64,000 nt of DNA from Ifrita kowaldi (Eukaryota > Chordata > Aves > Passeriformes > Cinclosomatidae): positions 1 to 64,000 of the forward strand of contig VZRS01000339.1 of assembly GCA_013398055.1 (NCBI GenBank). Reading direction: 5' to 3'. The position numbers and the translations under genes were made by a program. This document shows positions 46,296 to 59,400 of this stretch, piece by piece (within the stretch, counting starts at the first letter, position 1; each line of letters starts with the position of its first letter). The notes under the pieces are model-generated. The model searched no databases and was not told the origin of the DNA. It saw only the letters and a program-made list of their open reading frames with translations.

Positions 46296-46479
46296 CTTAA
46301 ATATCGATGAAGATGAGTCTCTACTGCCTGGCAAACCTGCGCTCAGTCTGTGCAGGAAGCCTGGAGCTGGAAGTAGGAGTGAGGAGGTGGCTCAGCCTCC
46401 TCTCCCAGCACCAAGGGACTCCCCCCAGAGTCATCCACGGTTCCACACCGACATTTTAAGGAGATTAGTAAAACACTGC

Positions 46480-46800
46480 AGGAGATATAGACCGGATCTG
46501 TAAGAGTGATTCTAGGGATGCAGAAAATGTCTGAAATGAGAGAATTGAAGAGGTTGATCTTTTTCGTTTATCAAAGAGAAGATTAAGAAGTGACTTGATT
46601 ACGATATAGCAGCACATTCAGTGGAAACAATATCAGGTACTAAAAGGTTGTTAATTAGGCAGAAAAAGGCATAAAAAGAACTAATGACTGGAAATGGAAG
46701 CCAAATATATTAAGCATCACTTTTAACAGCAGATGTTTCTAACCATTAAAGCAAATTATACACATGCTGTTGGGCTCAGCAGAAGACTCAGGGAGGTAAA
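46480..46800 (+). mobile_element. Decayed CR1/L3-like LINE, 3' region
   Basis: Recognisable landmarks are GAGAATTGAAGAGGTTGATC, TATCAAAGAGAAGATTAAGA, AGTGACTTGATTACGATATA, AGGCAGAAAAAGGCATAAAA, TGACTGGAAATGGAAGCC and TTTTAACAGCAGATGTTTCT. These follow in order the 3' part of old CR1/L3 elements. Same orientation as the segment at 45690-46140, so probably one original insertion. Confidence 0.65.
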
Positions 46801-49112
46801 GCTTGCAGGCCTTTCATCTATAGGGTATTTTATGCCTGTTCTGATTTCACAAGCTTTGATAGAACCATCCCATCTGTACGGACATTTGGGATGTTTGTAT
46901 CTGACACCTGACCTGCCCCAGCCTCACATGCAGTGCCCAACACATGCACGACCACCAGCCTCACCTTTCCCACCACAAACCCCTCCAACACCCAGAATAT
47001 TCCTCAAAACACCCTTCCAAATCTTGTTATTCCCCAGGGCATGGGCAGGTCAGCAAATGGCGGTGCTTGCTGGGTCACAGCTGCCAGATGTGCCTCCCCC
47101 CTCAATGCAGTGCTGTGAGCAGCGACCATTTGCAAATCCCATTAGGAATGAAAACTTTCCAATCAGCGTTTTCTTTTTTAAAAATTGCAGCAGGAACATC
47201 CACAGCACGTGCTGGCTCTACCCAGCGCAGACTTAAGCACTGATAAGAATTATAAATTGGATATATGCACACATACATATATAAAATTACAGGCATGGTG
47301 GGCTAGACTGTGACCCTCTGCAAAGCAGGTACATAAGGGGGACCAAGATCCATCCCTGTGCACTGCGGCTTCCAAACCATCTAGAAAAACACCAAGAAAA
47401 GCACGTTTTAAAAGGATCTGAAATGATAGACACAGCTTGAGTCTATAAGGCTTCTGAAGCTATTCTAACACCACCTATTTTAGGAGACTGTGTGAAAATA
47501 GCCCATCCCCAGGATTTGTTACCAAGAGATGTGAGGGAGCACTGGTTATGTGCAGGTTGTTTTGTTCCCCTGAGGTAAGACAATACAGCTCCAAAAGTAC
47601 CTCAAGTATAGAGTTCAGCCTTTGCAGTGGGCAGAAGCTTTAAAATGAGCACCGTAAGCAGAAAAACATTGTAATTGAACATCCAAGATATTTTCACGCC
47701 AAAATTTAGGATTATAATAAAGAGTAATTCTGTATTTGCTGAGGGTTGGTTATTTGGGACCATTTGGAGGTCACCCAGGATGCTATCATACTACAGAAAA
47801 AGAATAAAACCAAAAAGCAGAGACCATATTTAGATAACCATATTTATGACTTTGGAGACTTGAGATGGAATAGCTCCTCACCAGCTCTACCCATTTAGAC
47901 TTCACTGCAGCCAAAGCCATCGACCTTGCTAGCTACACACCCCTGTGTCAGAGTAGGCCACTGGGCTCAGTCCATCTGAGCTGTTTTAAACAATTATTTT
48001 AGATTGGAAAGAACATCTCCCAAGTAATCTTGAGTCCAGCATGATCAATCCCACCCAAAGGTGACCATTTTGGACAGGACAGAGAAAAGGAGCTTTGTTC
48101 AGCAGAAGATACAACCCACAGTCATCATTAGGCATGAGACAAGACGTACAAAGAGCTGAAAAACCAGAAGCCAAGTTCATGGGAATTCAGAACAGAAAAG
48201 GAACGCAGGTTTTCCATGTGCTGCCCAAAACACGTCTATTTAATATTCTACAAAACTGAAAATCCTGAAAAAAAACCCCCAAACATGTTTGGGAAGAGCA
48301 CGACAGGGCACCTCTGGCAGCAGTTCTTCAATTCGAAGAGCCACAAGTGGGTCCCTTCCCCAGAGCCCCCCCCAGCAGATGCACCCCAAGGCCACCGTCA
48401 CAGCTCCCTCTGCCTTTTGCAGGCACCAGTATAAAAATAACCCAAGCTGGAACTAGGTAAGGAAGGTACTGTGTTAATCAGGCTAATAGAGAGGCTCAAC
48501 ACCAGGATCAGTGACTGGATGGAGAAAGGTTTCATTCATGGCTGCTACTGGCTTATCCTGGAGGAACACTGCAACAGCCTGGCCTCTCCCGAGAGCTGCC
48601 AGTGCCCTGCCTGAGAGTGTCCTTAAGTGTCTCCAGCTCAGCAGCTCTGCCTGCACATGAAGAACTGCTGTCTCACAAAATCAGCCAGTCAGCAAAACGT
48701 CCCTTCCATCCATGCCTCTCGGATCCACTCCTGAGGAGCTCTCTGGGGGGCACGTCTTGTGTTTTACATTGTCACACTGAAATCTGCCAAAGCCACATAC
48801 ACTGCACTTGAACAACATCCTGATCCAAGGGAAGAGGCAGTGCTAGAAGGCAGCCCTCGGCTACAGAACAGAGGGAATAGCAAGTTGTGGGGAGCTGGAA
48901 TACTGCTGGGAAGTCAGGAGGTGGGAATGGCTGCAGGAGAGCAGGGAAAGCTCAGCAAATGCTGGAGGAGCTGCTGATGCACAGAAAAAACTAAAGGTAC
49001 CATATGGATCAGGTTTCCTACACCATCCCAGGCTGGCTGGTGGAGCATATGACAAACATCAATATACACCTTTTTCTGAAGTTTGGGTTTGTTTTATAGC
49101 AGAACTAAACTC
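46801..49112. other. BSN upstream intron segment
   Basis: No gene. AT-rich in part, with ATATATGCACACATACATAT near 47260. A weak, decayed CR1 3' end may lie at 47996-48048. Confidence 0.5.
47996..48048 (-). mobile_element. Possible decayed CR1 3' end
   Basis: AGATTGGAAAGAACATCTCC, CAAGTAATCTTGAGTCCAGC resembles the reverse-complement CR1 motif around GGTTGGAAAAGACCTCCAAG and ATCATCGAGTCCAACC. Short and divergent. Confidence 0.35.
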
Positions 49113-49255
49113 TCTCTGGAAGTGTTTGAGGCAGAGGTTGGATGGGGCCCTGAGCAACCTTATCTAGTGGAAGGTGTCCCTGCCCATGGCAGGGGGTTGG
49201 AACAAGGTATCTTGAAGGTCCCTTCCAACCCAAACCATTCCGTGATTCTGTTGCT
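49113..49255 (+). mobile_element. CR1 LINE 3' fragment
   Basis: CR1 landmarks: CTCTGGAAGTGTTTGAGGC, GGTTGGATGGGGCCCTGAGC, TCTAGTGGAAGGTGTCCCTG, CCCATGGCAGGGGGTTGGAA and CCCTTCCAACCCAAACCATT with a CCGTGATTCTG tail. Plus orientation. Confidence 0.94.
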
Positions 49256-52200
49256 GAGTTCTCCTACAGCAGTGCAGGGACAATTTGCCATGGAGCTCAT
49301 GTGAGGAGGGTAGGAAAAGCAGCCCTGGTTGTTTGGATCAGTGCACAGCCTACATGCAAATGCAGAGAGGAGCCTGCAAAGCATCCCGTGGGAGGCTGTG
49401 ATGCGGTGTATCAGCCAGAGTCCGAGCTGAGGGGGACCGATAACACCAGGAAATGGAGTCTCCTGAGGTGCCTTGGGAGGACCACGAGCAGCCCAGGGTG
49501 AGGGAGCTGTTGTGTGCCCGGGGCCAGGCTGCGTGTCAAGACATCATCACAATTCACGCCTGCATCCAGGTGGAGAGGAGGCGGATGCAAACATGCAGGC
49601 AGCGTGGGCTGAAGCTTCCTGGTCCAAATCTGAAGCACAGTTTGAGGAGAACCCAGGGCTCCAGAGAAAATGTGCAATTAGGAGTGTTTCAGCACTTAAT
49701 TGACGGGGGAATTGGTCACTGAGGCACCGAGTCACTTGTGAAAAAGGCCACCTTATGCTCATCTTTATCTTCAAACATCTCAATACAAATAAAATCTAGT
49801 CCTTGGCACTCCTGCCCAGAAGGGGAAGCCACTGGAGCTGTCAGTAATCATCCTGCTAATGCTTGCCAGAAAATAATCAACTTGCTCGCTTGCTGGCGAG
49901 TGAGAGGAACCAACCCCCAAACTCATCTCCTTCTCTGCAAATAACAGATGGGAAACTGCGTTTGTCCAGAGAATCGAGCTGCAAAATAAGACAGTGCCAT
50001 TTCATCCTATGAGTCACTTCTCAACCAGTTTCCTTTCTCTGGTTAGCACTCCCTGAACCAACCCCAGGCTACTTGAGCACGTCTCCTCTCCCCAAAGGGC
50101 ATCAGGAGGCACTGACCCCCACGAGTCTCTGCAGACCCTCTGGGTTTCAAAGACGACCTCCAGCTCCTGCACCTCGCTTCTCGGTCCATCTTTCCCTGCA
50201 CCATGCAACCATGGACACGGGGATGAAGCAAACGATCAAAGGAAATAACTGCACGCCCAACAGCTTTGCAACTAACCTCGATCCGCTGTCACAGGCAGGA
50301 CGGTGCTCCCCGGCAGCATCCCCCATGGCTAGCTCCTCCGGAAGTGAGAGCATCCCCTCCTTCACTGCTTGCCCTTGCTGGCAGAGAGGAGCAGATGGGC
50401 AGAGGAAACCTTTCCAGCGCCAGACCCAGTGCTGCTCCTCTGCTCCCCCCGGAGCGCGGGTCCCCCGCCAAACAAGGCGCTGCTTAGCTAAGCACGCCGG
50501 CAGTGCCGCCGCCCGAGGCAAAGGGACAAGTCCTTCCAGTTCATTAGGGAAGGTTTCTTGCGCGATTTGCTGCCTCACTAGCTCCTGTTTAGACAGCCTT
50601 TGTTCCCCGTCCGCAGGAGCGCATGAAAGGTTTGGACGTCTGTACGTGCTGGGAGGATGCTGTCCCCTGGGCCGGGGCAGGGAGCGCGGCAGAGAGCTCA
50701 CCCCGGGCTTTAACCTCCCGAGCTCTGCACGCCGAGGTGCTCTAAGTGCAGCCCCAGGTGCCTCTCGCTGCGTAATGCGGGACTTCCACGGGAGCCCTCT
50801 CGGCCAAGGAAAGCCTAATGGCTTGCTTTGCCTTTTTCTGCTGCTGCTCCCGTGCCCTGCCGCCAGCCGAAGGACGGACGTCCCGAGTAACAGGAGCCTC
50901 CGGTCCTGCTCACTCATTGTCTCCTGCAGAACTAAAATAGCAGCCTGGGAGGGAGCAGAGGAACTCAAAACTTTCCATTCCCTGGAACCTCCTGCCCGAA
51001 GAAGAGGAATACATGAGGCCACGGGGCTCCTCGGGGTGTCATGTGCAGCAGCGATGCAATTCACAGCTATAATGCTATAAAGAGCACAGGCTGCTCCCAG
51101 TAAATAGACTTGTAACAGATTAATTTAAAAGCAGCCCAGTTTCCCATTAGTAATGCAGAATAAAATCATCCATTTACTGCATGGCTCACATTTATTCAGC
51201 TCTGAGTGGTCCCTGTTGCAGCCTTGCTCATGAGCTCCCAGCTCCTTTGGGAATCCTCTCGGACAATTACAGCAAAGGGAGATAATGGCTGTAGCTCAGG
51301 GACTAAACTAAACGCTCTTGAATATTTAAAGGTCCTTTCACCCCCAAACTTTGCATTACCTTGGCAGCATCAGCATCTGAGTACAGCACACCAGTGATGA
51401 GGGCGGAGAGGAGCATGATCCTCTGACCCACATGTCTAGGATGGAAGGTTTTAAATACGAAAAACAATCCTGGTGCTGGCATAAATAGCCCAAAGTGTTT
51501 CCAGAGAGAGAGTTGCAGACCTGGTGTTACGGCCTCACACCTTCTCCAGACTGAAGGAGCCAAGTTAAGTCTTATTTCTCCTGGGCTAATGTGTATTTAC
51601 GAGTGAAGCCACTGGAATGAAAAATTTGTGCGAATGAACACATCATAGTGGATCAGTGCATCAAAGCGGAGTGTATCTTCTGCCTCTCTTTTCATTGTTG
51701 TTGTTGTTATTCTGGATTAAATATGTAACAAATGCTCCTGCAGAATTTAGGGCCTGAAGATAGACAAGCCACTGCACAATCTTTTTACATACCTAAACAG
51801 ACTTAATTGCTCAATTATTCCAGATAAACACGATAAGTTGCCTGTCATGAATAATTTATAATCCAGCTAGCCACACAATCTGTGAAACACAAATCTATGG
51901 CTGCAGCAAAAGAAATGCAAGCAGATGCCATGATCCCAAGACACTCTGCTGGGTACCAAACACTGGCCAAAGGAGCAAGCAATAAGATGCCCAGGGCAGG
52001 CTTGATCTTCCACGAAAGCCTCTGGACAGCCCAGACCTTCATTTGGGTTATTGTGTTGCTGAGAGGATGCAATTATTGACAGATAAAATAGGCACAAAGT
52101 TGTGTGTGCACCTTGGAGGAGACAGGCACAGCACATCCCCCCCTCCTGTTCATGGTCTGGACATGGCTGGGTGTCCCACACAGCCCTTCTGGGGAGCTGG

Positions 52201-53008
52201 CTGTACTGGTTTCCCCAGGAATTGCATTAGATGATGGTGATGAGCTGAAGAGCTGCAGTGAGGCACAGCAGGCTGCAGTGCTGGAGGATGGAGGCCCACA
52301 GGGCCTGCCACAAGGGACAACACTCTGGTTGCCAGGGAAGGAGCACTGCCAGGGGGAAGAAAGGTCCCAGCCAGCCAGAACTTACCACGCTTGGGTAGGA
52401 GAGACCAGAGAAAGCAACCTGGAAGGAGTCCAGAAGGAGAGTTAATCCTAAACCCATGACAAAGCCATCCCAGGCAGCTCCCTTCCCACAGCAGAGGAGT
52501 AATGAACCAGTCAGAGGGGCAGGTACCAGCTCCTGGCTCCAGTGACCCCAGACAAATGCAAGAGGCTTTCCCACGGGGCTCAGGACCCTACAACAAACCT
52601 TGAGTGTCTTTATGACTCTCTGAGAAGCAGAGGAGAGGCACTGGGTGGATTTCTTCCAGCCTGGGCACCCTTTCCCAGAAATAGCTTGTCCAGTCACCAG
52701 CCACCTATTTTAAATAAATTAGAACCGGTTTTTTGTGTTGGAATTCCTATCCCCATCCAAATACACCTGGCTCATAAGCCATCATCTACTAAATAAAATT
52801 TACACAAGAATCTGCAAACAATTAGAATTTGCACAGATACCTGTAGAGCCATGTCACTTAAAATTGGGTTTTTATAGCTATTATTTAGTCTTGAAGAAGG
52901 GACTACTTCATTGCCAGCCAGTCTACAAGAGCAATCACCCTGTCATAAAAAGAAATTAAAGATAGTTGCAAAGCAAGATTAAAATTGGTCATTCAAATCA
53001 TGATTTGA
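49256..53008. other. BSN upstream intron segment with GC-richer block open on both strands
   Basis: No gene I can support. About 50070-51080 is GC-richer with scattered CpGs and is open for 335 codons on the plus strand and 305 on the minus. Neither product resembles a family I know. It is followed at about 51070-51200 by an AT-rich block that looks like candidate regulatory DNA. A short GTT repeat occurs near 51697-51710. Confidence 0.5.
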
Positions 53009-53404
53009 TGAGAGTTGGAGTTGTTCAGCCTGGAAAGAGAAGGCTCTGGGGAGCCCTTACAGCCCCTTCTAGTACCCGAAGGGGCTTTAAGAGAGCTGGA
53101 GAGGGATCTTTTACAAGGACATGGAGTAACAGGACAACAGGGAACAGCTTTACACTGACAAGAGGGCAGGAATAGAGAGGATACTGGGAAGAAATTAATT
53201 ACTGTGAGGGTGGTGTGGCACTGAAACAGGTTGCCCAGGAAAGTTGTGAACTTCCCATCCCTGGAAGCGTTCAAAGCCAGGTTGGATGGAGCTTGGAGTA
53301 ATGTGGTTTAGCAGAAGGTGTCCCTGCCCATAGCAGGAGCTGGAATGAGATGAGCTTTAAGGTCCCTTCCAACCCAAACCACTCCGGCATTCTATTCTAT
53401 GATA
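53009..53404 (+). mobile_element. CR1 LINE 3' fragment, about 395 bp
   Basis: Long CR1 fragment: AGTTGTTCAGCCTGGAAAGA, GAAGGCTCTGGGGAGCCCTT, GGGAAGAAATTAATTACTGT, GAGGGTGGTGTGGCACTGAA, CAGGTTGCCCAGGAAAGTTG, TCCCTGGAAGCGTTCAAAGC, AAGGTGTCCCTGCCCATAGC and TTCCAACCCAAACCACTCCG, ending ATTCTATTCTATGATA. Plus orientation. Confidence 0.95.
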
Positions 53405-56400
53405 TTTTGCTTTCTGAGCTAAAGTCATCATTGCCATGGAGATCTAAACCAATATACCAGAAAGGTGAATAAACTCTTAATGAAAAAGAATTCTGCTACT
53501 TGAAAGACTGTCTTTTCTGTCACAAACCAAGCCAAAATTTGAAGTGACCACATTTGGGGAGCTTTCTGCAGCCTTCCTGAAGGGGGGCCCAGAGGATTAC
53601 CATAGAGCAACCTGCCTAAGACCCCTTAGCACAACTGAAAACCCTGGGCATGCTTACAACAAAAGCCAATTTAGTTCAGCTCAAATAAAGGGCCAAGTTC
53701 TCAACTACAAGACTAGAAACTGCAACAAAAGAGAAAGACATTCAAATAGAAATCGCTCAGGTAAAACACCAAAAATATTGCAGAAGCAAATGCCCTTCTA
53801 GGGCTTCTTATCTTTCCTTTAAAAGATCTCCAAGAAGCAGCACACAGGCAGTGCCAGCTGCAGTGCTCCATGTCCATCCAGCCAGCCAGGAAACTACAGA
53901 GGAGCAAACTGCTCAGTTCAAGCTGATTTCACCCCACTTTGATCTGCTCCAATGCCAATTAGAAACCATTTCTGAAGAGAAACAATAAATCTTGCCATCA
54001 TGTCCTGGCTGCAAACCCAGGATACTGGTGTGTAATTACCAGCCACGGGACTGACTCTGACAACCTACAGGGCATTTTTTGCAGGTGAGACAGCAGCAGT
54101 GATCACAGCTCACTCCACTTTTGGGGGTTCAGCTGGAGAGATCTTGCCTCTGATTTTCAAGTATCGTGCATCAAAATATCCAGCTGAACAGCAGGAGCCA
54201 TGCTGACTGTGAGCAATCAGCCCCAAACTGCCTCGAACCGGGCAGAGAAGGCATGGATTGGCCAGCAAGGGGGAAGCAGCAGGATCCATGCACCAGGAGC
54301 GAAAAGCATTTGACATCCAAATAAACACCACCTTCCCATCAGCTTTTATCTGCCCACAGCCTTGTCTGTTGGCGTGGGCTGGCTCCTGGCACACTGCAGA
54401 GAAAGAAAAGGAGGAGCAGGTCTGAAGCACGGGATGCAGCAGGCGCCGGGATGCGGCACAGCACGTGGTCCATGGGGATGCTGCTCTTTGGTGCACAGCG
54501 ACCTATTCCCATAGGGAGAAGGTCTTGCCATGTCGAGATCTTTGCTTCCCAGTAGGATGCAGGCTGGATGGTGCTGGACAAGTGCCTGCAGCTGGAAGAC
54601 ATGGGAAAAAGGGCTGGCTGGAGAAGAAGCGTGACTTGGGGTAAGAGCTTGAGCTGGCCAAAATCATTAGGAAGGGCACTGAAGCTTTCAGTTTTTACTG
54701 AGAGAGTAACATCGCCCAATTTTGGCTCTTGGTTGGGTGCCATAACTTGGAGATCCCTCAGTGCAGTGGAGCTCTTCAGAGCCCTCCAAATGACATGTCC
54801 TTCAAAACCATCAGATCATGAGACTTTTTTTGGGCAGAATTGCAAAAACTTTACACCCAGAATCCGCATAAAGCATTATTATTTCAACATGTCCCCCTGG
54901 TCTCAAAAGGGATTTAGCACCTGGAGTTAGCTATGGAAAATAGTATTTCACAAGTTGCTGGATTTTTTTTTATTCTTCCTAATTCAATAAAGCAATAACA
55001 ATTGTCTGCTGAGAGCAAGTAGTGGGATCCCAGAAGCTGCTCAAAGACAGATGGCAGCAGCGGCATGCGTGTTTGCGGATAGTTCTCAAAGCACTCTCCA
55101 ATTTGAAAGCCACAATCGCATCAGCTGGAAAATTAATATGGCAGGTCACAACATAAGGTAGAGTGTGTAAAAATAAATTTCAGGGCAATTGCTGGCCCGG
55201 CCCAGCGTTTCCATACTGACTTTGTACTCCAGGAAAAATCAGGATTCACATCCCAATCTGCCAAAGGTCCCTTGAGCGGGTTGCTGAGGACTAGATGACA
55301 GCACCATGCCTGGTTACAAGGGCTCACTAAAAGTGGGCTTCACCTTTTGGGATGGATCCCAGCACTGTTGGTCTTGCACTAACACACTGTGCTCCATCAA
55401 ATGCCAAGGGTATTTGCTTTTCTCAAAGCTTGAAAGGTTTTGCAACACACAGAGTATGTGGGCAAAACAGAGGCAGGTGAGCTCAAGGACAGGCCTCTCC
55501 TACAATAAGTATGCTCCTTATTTCAGAGGAATCCAGAAATACAGGTAATTCAACCCTTTCTCAGAACCCCAGAGTAATTTTAACACAGACCACTAGTTTT
55601 TAGCCAGACCTTTCCACTAGACCTGGTATTTTATCTAGTGGGCGTCATACTGAGAACAGAGGTTCTCAGAGGGAAAGGGCAGCAAGCAGTGCTTTCCAGG
55701 AGATCAGGACAGACATGGGATATCTTGTGGGAAGGAAGGGCAACATGGTATGCCTGAGAGAACAGGAGGGGCTGAACAGAACCAAAGAGCAGCTCAGAGC
55801 CATGATAAACCTGGATTTGGAGGAATCTTATACTCAAGGAATCACAGAGACATGGCCTTTACAGCTTCTAGGGTATTCTGCAATTGGAGGGAAAAAAACC
55901 CCAAAACTAAAATCCCGAGGGGAGCTCCCACTCCTGGGTCCAAGCCCAGCAGTGCCCCACTCCATCACGCCCAGCTGCTTGCTGCACTACATGTGCACCC
56001 CTATACATTTGCATCCTTAGCAATTTTTTAATGGGGAACGCTTGCTGATCTGCAATTCCTGCAAAGCCAAGCCACGAGCAGTGACAAGCTCGTTTGCTCT
56101 TTGGGGACAGGGCTTCAAATAGCTGCTGGTTCGTGGCAATTAAAACGGGCAGAGCACTGCCACTGACTCCGCCAGCCCGCGCTGTGACTGATGCAAGCGC
56201 CGGCTGGAGCGCTCTGATAAGGATGCTGGATGATTCAGAATAATCTAGGCTTTGCTGAACAGATGAGCCCGAGTGTTTGTGCTTCTGTTTCCATCTAATG
56301 GGAATACTGTGTTGTGCTCATCGGAAAGGGGAGAGGGCGGCTGGAGGTGGGAGGGCACCAGAACTTCCTCTCCACAAGACTGATGGGCACATCTCTCCTG

Positions 56401-59400
56401 CCTGCCATTCAGGTCTCTTCCTTGCATGGAGGTCTCCAATTTGAGGGTCTGGTCAGTCTGTCCCCTCAGCTTGGACACAGCAAGGGGGTGGCAGAGCAGC
56501 TGGGGAGGGAACAAAAAGTCAATGTTAAAACTTCTCATCCCCAGGGTTCTTTGCAAGGCTGCTGCACAAATAGCTGGGCTCAATTAAGGTACAGGAGATG
56601 GGCATGAAAGTGGGGAGGGCAGGGAATAAGAGAGGAAGAGGAGGGACACACTTGTTCAGTCCTTAAAAACAACTTCTAGCTGGTGTAGTGCCGTGTTATG
56701 TATATGCCTTAACTCCTTCTGACAAACTTTTAATCTTACCAGTCTGATGCACAGTCTACTCCCACTCCATTAAGATCACATCTTGCTCCCTGGATTTCCA
56801 GAGCCATTCCAACAGTTTGGCTTTGATTTACTCAGAGCAGAAAGCCACGCCACCAGCACAGCCTATTTACAACATAAACTGACTCCAGAATGGAAACATA
56901 CCCCCTTCGGCTGTCCTTGATCAAAAGGTTTGCAGCTGAGATAAAACACCATTTCAATCAGAGTTAAAATAATCAGTTTTCATAGTCCATCAGCACCATA
57001 CCCTTCAGATCTGGGCTGTCCAGGAGCACAGCTGCATATCATGTCTCCGAAAAGAGCTAGGTATGGCAGGAGGGTGAGGTCTGGGAGCAAGGCTTGAATT
57101 AAGATGGTGAGAAACACCTCTGCAGGCATGAACTGCTGTTCCACAAACACATCACTACATTCACAGGGCTGCTTTCAGAAATCTCTGAGGCTTTTCAGTC
57201 CATCACACTATGTAAATCCCTTTTTAGCATCTAAATGTGACCATGGGCAAGAGACAGACAAGAGACAGGGTCAGGAAGAAGCAAGTTGGTTTATTGTGGT
57301 GGGAGCCCACACAGCTCTATAAATAGCACTGGTGATCAGCTAAATTCAGGTTACAAGAGACTCTGACAAGATGCCACCATCTCTGTCTTTAAGGACCAGG
57401 CAGACCTTGTACATCACTACCATTCAAGGTGGGAAGAGCCATGTCACAACATCTCCTCCTTCGCTGGGCTGCTCCCACTGGGCACCCCTTGCTGCACCAG
57501 AGACACAGCCCCTGGGACAGCTCCGTAGGGGTGGGTGCAGAGTGGGTGCTAACGTGGAGTGTCTGACACCCTCCATTACAACCACCCTGCTCTCTGCAGC
57601 TTGTAGAAAGACCGTAAATAGGAATGAATTCAGCTAGGATTAACTCAATCCCCATCAAAGCACTGAAAGCTCTTGAAGTTTCCTCCTAAGCGCTCCCCGA
57701 GGCAGCGCAGCGTTCCGGCAGCAAACACACATCGCAAACCGGAGCGCACAGGCGAGGGCTGTACAGCCGTGTGCAGTTCCTGCTCTCCGGGCTACTGTGT
57801 GTGCCCTGCGTGGGAGCTGAGGGGCACCCAGCCACTGTGTGATTTCACACACTCGACCGGTAGGAAAACCTGGAGCAGCGTCTGTGAGAGCAAAATACCC
57901 CCATCCACCACCACGGGCTGTAAGGGATCTTATCCCTCTGCCCGGGGATGTTGACAGGAGGGAAGGAAAGCAAGCAGCCGCCACAGCAAAGCTCTCAAAA
58001 ACACAGGGAGCCTCTGACTCAGTACCCTGCTCCACTACGGAAAGCTTGACAGCCGATTCCCATCCTCAGCTGGCTTTTCTTTTTAATGATAAAGTGATCT
58101 GGGAGTTGAAAGCCAGAGGAAAAACCATGTCTCATGCAAGCAAACAGCTTGTTGTAACTTAATGTACCGAGGGAAGGACGGCACAGGGTGGCGGCGGCTC
58201 AGCGTGTGCGGCTTGCCGGGCTCGGTATTTAGCGAGCGGCAGAAGACGCCGAGCAGAAAGGAGGCCACTTCCCATCCCTCAGGAGGACTCCTCTCCACTT
58301 GCAGATGTTTTAATTACCCCTCTGCACCGCAGCATCGCTCCAGCCTGCGGGAAGCCACGCTCTCCCGTTCCCTCTGAACAATTTAACATGTCACCACCGC
58401 CCCTCCTGTGTCCCTGCAGCCGCGGCTCAGCCGAACCAGCCGGCAGCAGAGAGGACCCACCCTGAGCAACACCAGCCCCCTTAGTCACCAGCAGCGTTTA
58501 GCCGAGATCTTTCTTGACGTTTTCTGCCAGCAAATTTTGCATTATTTGAATCATCCACGCAGAGCACAGCAAAAGGCGGCACATTGGGAGGAACAGACAG
58601 AATTACTCACGAGCTTTTTCTTTTCATGGGCTCTAACTTAAATTGTGATCTGTCAAACAGATGAGCTGCATGTCACCGTGGATGGCTGGGAGAAGCTCCT
58701 GCTCAGGCTGCAGCAGGGGCCAAAAAGGCAAACAAGCTATTGCTAAGAAAGGCTCAGCAAGAGCAAGTGTGCTACTCTCCAGCTTCATATGAGTTGTTTC
58801 ATTCAGTGTTAACCACGCCATTAAAAATTTAAATAAAAGTCCACCAAGGGAAAACAGACACATCCTTCACTGCAACGCTGCAGATACAGGATGGAACACC
58901 TGGTGAGTGTAGGGATAAAGAGATTAAGAGGTGAAGGGCAGCAGTGAGGAAGGGCTAAAACATGGCAAATGTACATACACACACAACCTGTTGGTTCAGG
59001 GTGATAAATCCCATGTTCCTATCAATATTTTCTCAATGTAAAAAAATCCACAGTATATTCACTGCAGCCACAAAGAGCAGATTTTTAGTGTCCAGATCAC
59101 AGGGTTCTCTTGAGAAGAGCTGTAGGGCAGAAAGCACTGGTCCCACCCACCCATGGGGCAGATGCCAACCTCGGACACCGGGATGGGAGCAGCCCTGTGG
59201 CAGCAGATGAGGCCAAACATCCCTGCCCAGGCAGCTGCAGCCCAAATTGCTGTATCCTTAGGAGAAGATAGCAGGCATGCCAAGCCCTGGCTCCTGCAAA
59301 CAGCATCACCCGCTGCACACGCGGGTCACTGCTGGCTGAAGCTCTGCTAAAAACAAAGAAAAAACTGGAATCAAACACGCATTTCTCTCCTATTGCACAG

